NCBI RefSeq assembly: GCF_022539505.1
Contig: NC_061508.1
Span: forward strand, 93,723,276 to 93,787,275
Reading direction: 5' to 3'
Source of the DNA: Lolium rigidum
Taxonomy: Eukaryota; Streptophyta; Magnoliopsida; Poales; Poaceae
Length of the DNA: 64,000 nucleotides
A program made the translations under genes and the position numbers. Position 1 is the stretch's first letter. Each line of letters begins with the position of its first letter. Below, piece after piece: positions 51,084-62,539 of the stretch. The notes beneath the pieces were generated by a model, which searched no databases, was not told where the DNA came from, and worked only from the letters and a program-made list of their open reading frames with translations.

Positions 51084-52828
51084 CGCTGCTAAGTTGCAAA
51101 TCAACAAGCAGCAGTACAGATTGGTCTTGAAGTCTAAATTGTACTCCGTAAGAAATTGCAGGAAGAAATTAATGATGAGCACATGGGCCGTGCCGTGCTG
51201 ACGGCTGCTGCTGCCCTGGCCTCTGGGCTAACGAAATGATGCCTTGCAGTAAGGAAATCTTGGAGGAGCTGTAACATTGGCATACGAAATTAATGAGCAG
51301 GTTGAGGGGCAAACGACGACGTACGGAAGAAGCTGACAGAGGAAAAGGCAGGGAGATCATATATGAGCACACATATTAAAGGAGAATTAATGCGACTACT
51401 TTAGATAATGAAATAGCGCAAGTGGTTAACTCCCTCAATAAACTTGACTCAAGAAAGGAGTGGTGGCGGCAGCACAACTGCCTAGGGTTGCGACGATGGC
51501 AGCCTCCCGCCGGCGGTCTCCAAAGATCGCGTTCAGCTCGAGCTCGCATGCATCCAATTTAAGAAAATGGCAAGATTTTCTTCCCATTAATCGAGATACC
51601 TAGGTGCCCTTCAATTTGATGCTAAATAAGAGGTCAAATAAGTGACATTCCCACACTACACTGACTGTTTGACTGTTTGTTGGCTCAATGACATGATCTT
51701 AAAATTGCATATAAAGGTAATTTGTTGGTAATCGGCTAGGTGTGATCCAGAGTAAAGTTATAGGTAAAAAAAAGTTCTCAATAATTCGTCAGTGATCCCA
51801 TGCATCCACATCCTCTAATTATTTATTCTTCTCGGATTCCTCTACTCTTGAACTATTGGGATACTAAGGTAGTCAGCTTGTCACAATGTAAAGTGGCATG
51901 GTGATGGTGAATGCTGACATATGACTCTGCTATGTATGGGTGGCCTCGTTAAAGGAGCATGCAGAGGAGGTAGTGGACTGCACATGTGATCGTTGAGCGT
52001 CAAGGGGACATACTAAAGTTTACTGGTTTTTGCGACATGCCACGGCTTTACCTAGGACAACTCGCAACATAGATTTTTCTATCCGGTCGATGCGATGCGA
52101 GGAACTTATTTGCGATGACCAAACACCTATATGTAGAAACATGATGCAGGCGAAGGCTGGCCCATTGAATTCAACAATTAGGATCATGAAATCATGGCAT
52201 GCTGGCTCCATATACTTTGTAATCAATACAAACTTTGAATTAAGTCAAAAACGTGAACCCTCTTGGATTGCAATTGGGAAGGCATGGTGGGCGTACCAAA
52301 GTTGTTTTGTCTCACGCCCGTTATTTACGAACAAAAGACGTAGGTTTTGGGTAGAGTACAAATATTTTTTATACATACGGGTGTATATGCACCCGGGACC
52401 ACTTTTGAGTTTCGCCTATTTATTCCCCTTTAAACAAAGCTGCTCTCTTTTTCTTGGATTAATGCATTATGCAAGTGCAAGTGAGTACTACATATGAGCG
52501 TATAATATTTTAAACGGTCACCCATAGTGAGTTAATCTAAAACATTTGTTTTCATTTTAGTATTTGTTTGAGTTGCCTAAAACTTATAACCATTTCGGTT
52601 GTAAACCATCGAACCTCCCTGTGATATAACTAACCAACAAAAGAGGATATAATTTTAGGCGACTTATAGATTTACAAAATATGTCAATATGAAAACTAGC
52701 TAAAAAGCAATTTAGACACCTGAAAAGTAACGAAACCATATTCTCAAATATTCGCGACGGTTTTAGCATTCTCGTAAAAGAATATTTAGTAAAATCAAGC
52801 CGCCGCAACGCGCGGGCATGTTTCCTAG

Positions 52829-53090
52829 TAAGATATAAGATTAAGAAGTCTAGGCCAAAAGAGAGAAATCAAGATGTACTTGGACGATTGTAGAGGAGTA
52901 CGTAGAAGTTGCCCTATCTAGCTATTCTTGCATTGCAGGCGTCTATACTGATATGGGTATTATAGAAAAAGGTACTCCTAGACCTGACCTCCCATATATG
53001 CGGCGGCGATTTACACAAAAATAACCCTTTTATGAAACTAAAACACAGACCGACCCTCCGACCAAACTATTTCACTCATCTAATTCTTTT
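52829..53090. other. Unassigned DNA right of H-F
   Basis: Nothing recognised. Confidence 0.25.
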
Positions 53091-53250
53091 TTGTGGCGCC
53101 TATGCGAGCGGCGCCGCACTTCACTGTGTGGCGCCAATGCGATGGGCGCCACACATCTTGCCTGCGTGGCGTGCATGCGCGTGCGTGGCCTACAGCTGCC
53201 AACGTGGAAGCATATGTGGCGCCCATAGCAAAGGCGCCACACTACTCTTT
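53091..53250. repeat. GGCGCC-rich patch
   Basis: Six GGCGCC palindromes and several GTGTGGCGCC or GGGCGCCACAC arrangements in 160 bases within an AT-rich surrounding. It looks like part of an unidentified repeat family. Confidence 0.4.
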
Positions 53251-53283
53251 ATAAATAAACGTTGTCTAGAGTTGACAAAACAT

Positions 53284-53350
53284 AGTAGTAGCTCAACTGG
53301 TTGAAGCCTTTGGTGCAAATCTGTAGGTCTTGAGTTCAAACCTCCAAAAT
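53284..53350 (+). repeat. tRNA-like segment (possible SINE head)
   Basis: TAGCTCAACTGG (53289-53300) fits the Pol III A box. GAGTTCAAACC (53332-53342) fits the B box, at tRNA-like spacing. The acceptor ends do not pair, so it is not a functional tRNA. No 3' repeat tail or flanking duplication was identified. Confidence 0.35.
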
Positions 53351-53975
53351 ACAAGATTTCATTTCTACTTTTTAAAATTGTGCTAGACATTGTAGTATGT
53401 TCTAAAATATAGAACCCAGCTCCGTATTATTTTTAAAACTTTTTATCAATTTTTAAATCATTGTAGGAGTCCAAAATGAAACATACTGCCTCCTATCCAG
53501 TAATATCATTAAATCTCAAAATATCAAGTGCAATTTCTACCTATCTAGTGATATCATTAAATCTTAATTATAGTCTAAAATACGAATTGAGTCTCACGGT
53601 TCAAAATATTTTTGCTACTTGCAACATCACTTACAACTCATATATTAGGAATCTGACTTGCAACTTACATGTTTACGCTTGCAACAAAATCTCACTTACA
53701 ACTCATATATTAGGAATTGTGATGCAATTGGACGGTATAGGACTTAGAAGCACAACTGAATGATATGGGACTTAGAAGCTGAGTATGTAAAACCGCTTAA
53801 GAAAATGAAAAAAACAAATTGCCACAAGTTTACGAAATTTAACTACCCGCAAAAGAGTGGTTAGGAAATTTAAAGAGCACGAAAGGCCATTGGAATTTCT
53901 TTTGCAACACAAATAGTTCATATGTCTAGCTGTAACACGTAGTTCATATAATAGATGAAAACGATATTTTATTTG
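53351..53975. other. Unassigned AT-rich DNA left of A3
   Basis: Short imperfect direct repeats (ATCTAGTGATATCATTAAAT-type near 53497 and 53546). Nothing else recognised. Confidence 0.3.
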
Positions 53976-55142
53976 TGTTGCGGTCAGAAACCCACCGGCG
54001 GGCAGCGACGGGCAACACCGTAGAGCCGGGAATCTCCCAGGACTGCGGCTGGCCCTGGTCCCTCCGAGCGACGGCCCGCAAAGCCTTCTGCACGCACGTC
54101 CGATGCTCGATGCAAGGGCGTGCCACCTGACCTATACCCGGTCGGGAAGGTGTTGGATGATGCCTCGCTTAGTTTCCTGCATGGCATACACGTAAACGTT
54201 AAATACGAGCCTCGATCGGCTCTCAGGTTGTCCTGTGAATCGGCTCAAAGAGCCGATCCACCCATGATGTGTACGAGGTGTACGATCAGATGGTGGTCCT
54301 GCTTGATCAAGATAAAGCTAAAACGACCTACTACGATCTGGGGTTTTCACCGCACAATCGGAACGTCCTACTCGTGATTGGGCCTCGCGCTCGCGTACGG
54401 TGATCGTAAGCCGATCCTAGACAGGGCCTAAAAACCAACACGAGGTTGATCCTCCGAACGTCCTGTCTAGGGCTAGCAAACGACACCCTACATGCCGCTG
54501 GATCCTCCAACCCTTTGTAAGGCCTAACAATGCAGATATTAAACTAATCCTTGAAGAACAAGGAGCAATCATAACTGATCGGATCTACTAAACAATGATC
54601 AAGCGGGGTGCCGCCCTTACACCCGTGACAGGCGTAAGGGCGGCTAGATGCCTAGGGGTTGCACGACGACATCATATGATACGAAGAACAATGCTAATCC
54701 TAAAACATCTATGATAACTACGTTGCTCGCCATCAAAAAGGCTTCAGTACGAGCAACGCATGGAGGACGAATAAACGTGTGCTGCCTAGATCGCAAGATG
54801 CGATCTAGGCAGCATGGTGCTTACCCGGAAGAAACCCTCGAGACGGGGAGTTGGCGATGCGCCGAGATTGGTTTGTGTTGAACGTTGGTTGTTGTTTATT
54901 TCATAAATCCTAGATACATATTTATAGTCCGGGGGACTTTCTAATTCAGGCGTGCACCTAACCGTGCACGGGTTAAACTCTAACTTCCAAACGACACGTA
55001 TCCTACTATGTTACAGATACATGGGCAAACTAGCCCAAACTTGGTATAGAAGGCCGATTCATGTATTTCCTTCTATGTATATTCTTCAAGCCTATCTCCA
55101 ATCACGGCCCACCTCTGATCCGGTCAAATTCTGGTGATAACA
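53976..55142 (-). repeat. A3 3' LTR
   Basis: 1167 bp. On the minus strand TGTTATCACC to CCGCAACA. TATA box (minus) at 54919-54926. HP1 is perfect at 54781-54813. Confidence 0.92.
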
Positions 55143-55160
55143 CATGCCCCCCTGGTTTTG
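55143..55160 (-). other. A3 polypurine tract
   Basis: On the minus strand AAACCAGGGGGGCATG immediately precedes TGTTATC of the 3' LTR. Confidence 0.75.
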
Positions 55161-55427
55161 GAAATGACATTTCCAAAATCATTACGCTTTTCTTTCGTCG
55201 GGTCATGTCGTGGTAGAGCAGAACTGCCGCAGAATCTTCCATCATTTCGCCTCGCCTCCTGGGCTTCTCTGCACGAATTGATAATTTCGGCATCACGTCC
55301 TCGAGAACCGTCATGGCATTAAATCTCCACTACACCCCCTTATTTATCTGTGCCGAACGGTTCGCCACTCCATCCCCTTGCTCTGTTCTGTCCACCAGCG
55401 CCCAAAAAACCCTCTTCCCCTGTAGCA

Positions 55428-55850
55428 ATATCTTCTTCTTCCTCTTCCCCCTCAGGCCTCCCCCTCCAATCTTCGCCGAAGAGCAAGAATGAAGACGACC
55501 TCCACTCCGGAGCGAACCCCATCTCCTCCGACAAGGAGGAGAAAGAAGGAGAAGTAGAGAAGACAGAGACCTCCCTCTCCGCCAGGCTCCCGCCGAAGAA
55601 GCGCTCCCGCATGTGGGCGGACAGCGAGGACGAGGATGATGACGAGGAAGGAGAAGAGGAGGAGGAGGATGATTCCTCCTCTTCCGCTGGGTACCCACCG
55701 ACGAAGCGCTTCCGCGCTTGGGCGGACAGCGAGGATGATGATGATGACGAGGAAGAAGAAGCTCCGGCCGAAGGCTGGGGCAGCAGCGACGAGGAATTCT
55801 CCGGCAGTAGCGCCGACGGCGACGCCGATGATGATGCTAGCGAGAATTAG
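55428..55850 (+). pseudogene. Antisense ORF of A3, start codon lost
   Basis: Counterpart of the A2 antisense frame. Where A2 has ATG followed by a Ser run, A3 has ATA (55428-55430) followed by the same Ser run. The frame stays open to TAG at 55848. The basic-aromatic motif is present twice: RLPPKKRSRMWADSEDEDDD and GYPPTKRFRAWADSEDDDDD. EAPAEGWGSSD follows, then a short acidic tail. A TTATTTAT box is about 90 bases upstream. The protein would be small, acidic and possibly nuclear. Its function is unknown. Translation might use another start, for example a non-ATG codon upstream. Confidence 0.5.
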
Positions 55851-55859
55851 TAATGTAGG

Positions 55860-57220
55860 ATTAGTAGTCCCTGAGCAATCGGCTCTTCTTTTGCTCTTCC
55901 TTGCTTGAGCAATCGGCTCTTCATTGTAAAAATCCTCTCTTATTAATGAAGAAGACTTTTCCTTAACTTGATTTTGCCGATTCCCTTCGTGCTGATTCTG
56001 CCGATTGTTAGCTTGATCAACGCTCAATGAGCCGATGGCAACGCATCGACCTCTTACGATAAATTTCGAGATAGACCAATTTAGCCACCTCCTCAAATGG
56101 TAACCTGTGAACCTTGCTCAAACTCAGATCCCCAACTTCCAACCGAACAGGTCCAAACCGCAGTCACTGAGCGTATTATTAACGGCAACCTTTGTCTTCG
56201 GGAGAGCTCTAGGACCATTGTTGAATCAACCCGGAGGCCGGAGCTGATACTTCTGCAGGACAGGCTCCTGCTCCGTTTTCCCGCAACAACCATTCCTCAA
56301 AAAAGTTGAGATGCAGAGCCAGCCGATTTCAACCAAATCGCTATAGCAAAGGGTCCTTCAGGGCAAGCTGCCCCCCGAGCCTCAGTTAAGGCGAGAAAAG
56401 TAGTGAGCCAGCCAAATGTGCCACCATCAGCCTCCAAGTCATAATGCAGAGCCAGCCGATTTCAACAAAATCGGCTCCCCGAAAGCAGAGAACCTTCGGG
56501 GTGAAGCGCCCCCGAGCTTTTTCAGTCCACTTCTTGCGCCCTGCTGGTCAAATCGGCTCCTTTCCTTTGGCGGATTTGATGCAACCCATCCTTAACCTGA
56601 TCTGCACGTCCATGCTGCTCTTGGCATTGGTCAGGGTTATGATCCCTCAAACTTGCCCCAGCTGATATTGCGGACTCGAATACTTGCAAAAAGAATTTGG
56701 AGGTTCTTGAAGAGAGGATCTGAGCCACCAAACCATTCCATTGAGGAGTTCTTCCAGTAGAGTCTCTCTTCGTAACCCACTTCCTGCTCCATTGAGCCTC
56801 TGCTTATAACAGTTGTACCTCTTGAATCGCCATGCATCGGCTTTCTATCCTTAAGTCGATGTCTGCGCATCGGCTATGCTTAAAAAAATTTCAATTTTTT
56901 ACGGCCGATTTATGTATCGGCCCCCCTACTTCAATACCCATCATCAAAGAATATTTTGGGCTGCTGGGCATTTGAAAGACACTTCCACTTCATATCCTCG
57001 TGTTTTATCCACCTAGGTGCCCCCCGAGCCGATTCTTTCAAGGGATTTGATGGTATCGGCTCTTCAGGTATTCCCTGTTGGATCAAATGCTGAACCCGTG
57101 CAGAATGTATGGTGAGGATAATTTTGGCCGATTGCTGGAATCGGCCCCCATGTTGCTTGCTCGATGAAGGTTTTGCAATGTTCCTCCATAAATCCTTGGG
57201 GCCGATCACATGGATCGGCA
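55860..57220. repeat. Hexamer-rich non-coding region of A3
   Basis: I count 19 GCCGAT/ATCGGC copies in 1.35 kb, often as close inverted pairs, for example GGCCGATTTATGTATCGGCC near 56901-56920 and GGCCGATTGCTGGAATCGGC near 57127-57146. It lies between the protease and the antisense frame, as in A2. Confidence 0.7.
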
Positions 57221-57251
57221 TCGCCATGTTTGTTCATAGATGTCGCTCTTG

Positions 57252-58247
57252 TTACACGGTCAGATCGGTAGATAAAACCAGCCTAACCCTGTCCTTTGTC
57301 ACGTCGATGCGCTCGCAGTCGTCCAAATTGATGCCTGAGAGTGGCTCTTGGCCTGATGTCTCCCAAACGTTCATGCCAGCCGTTGAAATCTCGGCTGAAT
57401 CATCTGCGTGGACGACTTCTACTTCATCTCCATCCCACTGTATTAGGCATTGGTGCATCGTGGATGGAATGCAACAGTTGGCGTGGATCCAATCTCTCCC
57501 TAGTAGGACAGCATAGGAGCTCTTGCTGTTGACAATAAAGAACGGCGTAGGGACAGTTTTCCTTCCTACGGTCATATCCACGTTCAGAACACCTTGAGCG
57601 TCAGATGCTTGGCCGTTGAAATCGCTCAGTGTCACATTGGTCTTGATCAGATCCGAGCTGGAGCGTCCCAACCGACGTAACATGGAGTATGGCATAATGT
57701 TAACTGCCGCTCCGGTGTCCACCAATATCTTGTTGACAGGCTGCCCATTGATGTAACCTCGCAAGTACAGGGCCTTCAGATGCCTGTAGCTTCTCTCTCG
57801 TGGCTTCTCAAAGACGACCGGCCGTGGGCCGCAGTCAAGTTGTGCCACAGGTGCTTCGTCTAATCTCGGAGCGCTAAACTCCGTTGGAAGGATGAAGACC
57901 ATGTTTGTGCCAGCCGATGTCTCATCATCGGCTTTCTTTCTGTCCGGGCGCCACTCTTTCCTTTGTGGCCGACCTTCTTCGTCCAGGGTTCGCTGAATTT
58001 TGGCGGCCAGATCAGGCCGCGCCTTCCTCAACGTATGCAGGTATAACCTTTCAGCTTCCTCTAACCCACGTAGACGCTGAACCCTTCGCTTTTGGGAACG
58101 GCTGAGCCCATCAGGGCACCACCTTGGCCGATGATACTTGTCTTCTTCTTCATCATCGTCCTCTAGTTCCTCGAGATCTTCCACCCGAGCGGACTCAGCA
58201 TGCTTGTTCCGAGGCGGGAGAGGCCCTAGACGTTTGAACACGGACAC
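57252..58247 (-). CDS. A3 protease-containing frame, 331 aa
   Basis: On the minus strand, after an acidic stretch, WCPDGLSRSQKRRVQRLRGL appears at about residues 46-65. The retropepsin follows: KILVDTGAAVNIMPYSMLRR (active-site DTGA near residue 174), then SSYAVLLGRDWIHANCCIPS and HQCLIQW. The domain spans about residues 150-290 and looks complete, so it could be active as a dimer. It would process gag during particle assembly. The frame begins after a stop that replaces the Glu of NCPEC in A2 (C-L-stop-C), which separates it from gag. No RT follows. Confidence 0.8.
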   Translation of the reverse strand: MSVFKRLGPLPPRNKHAESARVEDLEELEDDDEEEDKYHRPRWCPDGLSRSQKRRVQRLRGLEEAERLYLHTLRKARPDLAAKIQRTLDEEGRPQRKEWRPDRKKADDETSAGTNMVFILPTEFSAPRLDEAPVAQLDCGPRPVVFEKPRERSYRHLKALYLRGYINGQPVNKILVDTGAAVNIMPYSMLRRLGRSSSDLIKTNVTLSDFNGQASDAQGVLNVDMTVGRKTVPTPFFIVNSKSSYAVLLGRDWIHANCCIPSTMHQCLIQWDGDEVEVVHADDSAEISTAGMNVWETSGQEPLSGINLDDCERIDVTKDRVRLVLSTDLTV

Positions 58248-58272
58248 GTTAGCTGCATCCTTCTTCTTTTGT

Positions 58273-60594
58273 TTACATTACAGGCAGTTGCCGATTGTGG
58301 GCAATCGGCTCATTCCCGAATCCCAGCGAGTGTCTGAAGAAGGGGCAGTCCCAGTGCCTATCCACGTCGTCTTGCTCCCTCGACTTTTCCTTGGCGTGGC
58401 GCTCATATCGCTCCTCGTCGCGATCATGCCGACGACGTCTCCTGTCGTCCCTAGCCAGACGATCCTTTTCATCATCGTCGTTGTATCGCCGGCGTTGGTC
58501 GTTTTGACCCACATACTTGTTGAGGAGGTGATTAGAGAGAGGTCGCTGATATCTTACGTTCCTCACTTCTCCCTCTGTGATGTAGCGCTTGCCATCGTGA
58601 CGGAGCCGATCGCGTGGAGCGGCTTCCTTCGTATCCTTGCTATGAGAGCAGCTGCCCTCATCTCCGTCCTTACCGCAGTGGTGCCCAGGTCCTACCATGT
58701 TGATATTGCACGAAAAATCTGGTCGGCACCCTCCATGGTAAGTATACTCCACCATGTTAACGGCGGGGAAGGGGTGTGTGTCGACCTTCATGGCGTACTA
58801 GCTGAAAATTAGCCGCCCTTGTTCTATCGCCATTTGGACATGTTGACGCCACACCCTGCAGTCGTTGGTGGCGTGGGTGAACATGTTATGCCATTTGCAG
58901 TATGGCTTTCCGTTCAGCTCTTGCACCGTGGGGATCTTGTGGCCTTCGGGTAACTTTAGCTGCTTCTCCTTGAGTAAGAGGTCGAAAATCTGCTCAGCTT
59001 TGGTCACGTCGAAGTCAAACCCTTTTGGAGGACCTTGTGGCTTAACCCACTTACGGGACACGGGGCTTGCCCCCGAGTCCATTCAGCACATCTGCTACCT
59101 CTTGATCTCCCGCAACACCTTCATCTTCATCCGCCTCAACCGGGACCACCGCGCGCTTGAATTTATCCCGGTAAACATCCGGGTGGCGCTGTTCATATGC
59201 CGACAGCCTTCGCACCATGTGCGCCGGTGAAGGGTAGTCCGCTTGGGAGGCCACGTCCTTGATCAATGATGAGAGACCCACCACCGCCAACTCGATCGCT
59301 TCTTTTTCGCTTACATGAACCGAATAGCATCGGTTCCTAACGGTCCCGAAGCGCCGGACGTGATCTCGCCACCGTTTCCCCGCGCTTCGTCGCACTTGTG
59401 CTAGATCGGCAATGCCAGCCTCGGAAGCCTCTGAGTGATACTGTATGTGGAACTGCTCTTCCAACTGCTTCCAAGTCCGGATCGAGTTTGGTGGCAGCGA
59501 TGTGTACCACCCGAAAGCCGATCCTGTGAGGGACTGGTGCGAAGAACCTCACACGCAGCTCGTCCGATGCTGAGATCGTGCCTAGCCTATGCCAAATATC
59601 GGCTCACATGCTCGATGGAGCTGGAACCATCTGATCCACTAAACTTTGTGAAGTCAGGGAGCCGATATTTGGGTGTTAGCGGGATCAATTCGTACTCGTT
59701 GGGGTACGGCTTGGTATAGCCGATCGTCCTCCTTTTCGGCATCATGCCGAACTGGTCTTTCAGAATTGTACAAATCTGATCCGCGGTGATGGCTGCAGGC
59801 GTCGAACTCGAAGGTTCGCCGGGTGGCATACTTAGCCAGCCATGCTTGCTTTTCCAACTCTGAGCCAACTGCAGGAGCTGAGCTCTGGAGGTTTGTCGGA
59901 GTGGCGTAATTAGCTAGCCACGTCTGCTTCTCAAGATCTGTTCCCGACGTTCCTCCTGCTGTTCCAGAAGTCCCTGCTGTTGCAGCCTGGTTTGAGAGTG
60001 TCCAGTTACTGCAATCTGGCACGTATGCGCACGTGTATCCGTGGGGGATCTCCTTGGGCGCCTCATGTAAGAATTGGTAGTCACTAGGGTCACCACCAAT
60101 CTTGTAGACGACGTATGCCGATGAATTCGGCACTTCTGGTGCTGCCAACGCGAACGGCACCGGCGGACGGGACTGGAGTGGCATCTCTCCTTGGTAAGTC
60201 CCCAGAGCTGGTCCTGTCGGAGAATACTGATGGCTCATGATTTCCTGGATCACGCGCAGAGCGACACGCTCCAAAGTGTTCACCAAGCTCTCAGAGTGGC
60301 GGTGCAGCGAATGAGCCACCATGAAGTTGATCTCCCGACGCAGCGACCCGGTGCGTTCTTCCGACGGGGAGGACAGGTCCACTCCATCGAGCGCGCCTCG
60401 GGCGAGAACCCCTTCCACCCGATGCCATGGGAGCGGGTTCCGTGGAAAGAGCCGATGAGGTCGGCTTCGAGGACTGCTTTGATCTCGTCATGCTTCTTCT
60501 TGAGCTCCTCAGTCAGATCCTCGTACTTGACCGGAGTGCCTTCCGCCATCCCGGATGTAGATGGCGATGCGGTGGATGTCGAAGAGTGTCCCAC
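58273..60594 (-). pseudogene. A3 gag, full length with frameshifts
   Basis: Segments in order on the minus strand: N-terminus with MAEGTPVKYEDLTEELKKKH; REINFMVAHSLHRHSESLVN; capsid core RLPDFTKFSGSDG, then EEQFHIQYHSEASEAGIADL and SVHVSEKEAIELAVVGLSSL (Retrotrans_gag fold); CKWHNMFTHATNDC, a zinc-binding-like motif; then NINMVGPGHH and an Arg/Asp-rich end. The reading moves between frames at several places. Around 59350-59400 two compensating frameshifts replace about 15 residues (VRRSAGKRWRDHVRRF). Gag would package element RNA. This copy is damaged, but it shows what A2 has lost. Confidence 0.8.
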
Positions 60595-60610
60595 CGGGCG
60601 TGCCAGAATG
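60593..60610 (-). other. A3 primer-binding region
   Basis: On the minus strand TGGCACGCCCGGTGGGAC starts a few bases after the LTR end. This is also the CACTA empty site. The cognate tRNA is not identified. Confidence 0.55.
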
Positions 60611-60915
60611 TGTTGCGGTCAGAAACCCACCGGCGGGCAGCGACGGGCAACACCGTAGAGCCGGGAATCTCCCGGGACTCGCGGCTGGCCCCTGGTCCCT
60701 CCGAGCGACGGCCCGCAAAGCCTTCGCACGCACGTCCGATGCTGATGCAGGGCGTGCCACTCGACCTATACCGGTCGGGAAGGTGTTGGATGATGCCTCG
60801 CTTAGTTTCCTGCATGGCATACACGTAAACGTTAAATACGAGCCTCGATCGGCTCTCAGGTTGTCCTGTGAATCGGCTCAAAGAGCCGATCCACCCATGA
60901 TGCGTACGAGGTGTA
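60611..60915 (-). repeat. A3 5' LTR, 305-bp remnant
   Basis: The U5 end (CCGCAACA) is intact. The LTR is cut at 60915 by D2, leaving gtgta as the left target sequence of D2. HP3 is retained near 60871-60893. Confidence 0.88.
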
Positions 60916-62511
60916 TGATACGTCTCCGACGTATCGATAATTTCTTATGTTCTATGCCATATTATTGATGATACCTACATGTTTTATGCACACTTTATGT
61001 CATATTCGTGCATTTTACGGAACTAACCTATTAACAAGATGCCGAAGTGCCAGTTCTTGTTTTCTGCTGTTTTTGCTTTCAGAAATCCTAGTAACGAAAT
61101 ATTCTCGGAATTGGACGAAACAAAGACCCAGGGGCCTATTTTTCCACCTAGCTTCCAGAAGACCGAAGAACATACGAAGTGGGGCCACGAGGTGGCGACA
61201 CCACATGGCGGCGCGGCCAAGGGGGGGCCCGCGCCGCCCTATGGTGTGGGCCCCTCGTCTGGCCCCCGACTCGCCCTTCCGCCTACTTAAAGCCTCCGTC
61301 GCGAAACCCCCGATGCGAAAAACCACGATACGGAAAACCTTACCGAGACGCCGCCGCCGCCGATCCCATCTCGGGGGATTCGGAGATCTCCTCCGGCACC
61401 CTGCCGGAGAGGGGATTCATCTCCCGGAGGACTCTACACCGCCATGGTCGCCTCCGGAGTGATGAGTGAGTAGTTCACCCCTGGACTATGGGTCCATAGT
61501 AGTAGCTAGATGGTTGTCTTCTCCTCATTGTGCTTCATTGTTGGATCTTGTGAGCTGCCTAACATGATCAAGATCATCTATCTGTAGTTCTATATGTTGT
61601 GTTTGTCGGGATCCGATGGATAGAGAATACCATGTCATGTTAATTATCAAGTTATTTCATATGTGTTGTTTATGATCTTGCATGCTCTCCGTTACTAGTA
61701 GAGGCTCTGGCCAAGTTTTTACTTTTAACTCCAAGAGGGAGTATTTATGCTCGATAGTGGGTTCATGCCCGCATTGACACCCGGGACAAGGTGACGTAAA
61801 GTTCTAAGTTGTGTTGTGCTGTTGCCACTAGGGATAAAACATTGGCGCTATGTCCGAGGATGTAGTTGTTGATTACATTACGCACCATACTTAATGCAAT
61901 TGTCCGTTGTTAGCAACTTAATACCGGAGGGGTTCGGATGATAAACCGAAGGTGGACTTTTTAGGCATAGATGCGGTTGGATGGCGGTCTATGTACTTTG
62001 TCGTAATGCCCAATTAAATCTCACTATACTTATCATGTCATGTATGTGCATTGTTATGCCCTCTCTATTTGTCAATTGCCCGACCGTAATTTGTTCACCC
62101 AACATGCTTTCATCTTATGGGAGAGACACCTCTAGTGAACTCGTGGACCCCGGTCCATTCTTTTAATACTGAAATACAAATCTGCTCGCAATACTTGTTT
62201 TACTCGTTTTCTCTGCAAACAATCATCTTCCACACAATACGGTTAATCCTTTGTTACAGCAAGCCGGTGAGATTGACAACCTCACTGTTTCGTTGGGGCA
62301 AAGTACTTTGGTTGTGTTGTGCAGGTTCCACGTTGGCGCCGGAATCTCTGGTGTTGCGCCGCACTACATCCCGCCGCCATCAACCTTCAACGTGCTTCTT
62401 GACTCCTACTGGTTCGATTAAACCTTGGTTTCTTACTGAGGGAAACTTGCCGCTGTGCGCATCACACCTTCCTCTTGGGGTTCCCAACAGACGTGTCAAC
62501 TACACGCATCA
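60916..62511 (+). repeat. D2 5' LTR, 1596 bp
   Basis: Begins TGATACGTCTCCGACGTATC and ends ACACGCATCA, with near-inverted ends TGATACG/CGCATCA. A TACTTAAA box is at 61284-61291. The first 230 bases match D1. Confidence 0.8.
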
Positions 62512-62521
62512 AGCAAATTTC

Positions 62522-62539
62522 TGGCGCCGTTGCCGGGGA
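62522..62539 (+). other. D2 primer-binding site (tRNA-Asp)
   Basis: TGGCGCCGTTGCCGGGGA is complementary to the 3' end of plant tRNA-Asp (CCCCGGCAACGGCGCCA). It is typical of Athila-like elements and lies ten bases past the LTR. Confidence 0.9.

Larger units (their letters stand above)
50157..52828 (+). mobile_element. Helitron H-F, second of the pair
   Basis: Begins TCTATACCTAATAATAAAGG immediately after the CTAG of H-E. It ends with the hairpin CCGCCGCAACGCGCGGG, then CATGTTTC, CTAG (52825-52828) and T. The end matches H-C (39283). It carries a GC-rich block (50280-50800) and an snRNA-type promoter. It holds the empty site for H-D at 52689/52690. Confidence 0.87.
53976..60915 (-). mobile_element. 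Gypsy A-family element A3 (minus), 5' LTR cut by D2
   Basis: Order on the minus strand: partial 5' LTR (60611-60915), primer-binding region, gag, protease, hexamer-rich region, antisense frame, purine tract, 3' LTR (53976-55142). The interior is 5.5 kb, with no reverse transcriptase or integrase. The left flanking 5-mer is atttg. The rest of the 5' LTR and the other duplicate should lie beyond D2, outside the window. Confidence 0.9.

Noticed and set aside
53284..53350. Functional tRNA gene
   Set aside because: A and B boxes are present, but the acceptor and anticodon stems do not pair. Kept only as a tRNA-like repeat.
58138..58812. 224-codon plus-strand frame opposite A3 gag
   Set aside because: Shadow of the Arg/Asp-rich gag end (codons complementary to acidic and basic runs). 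No ATG context or motif conserved beyond the sense coding.
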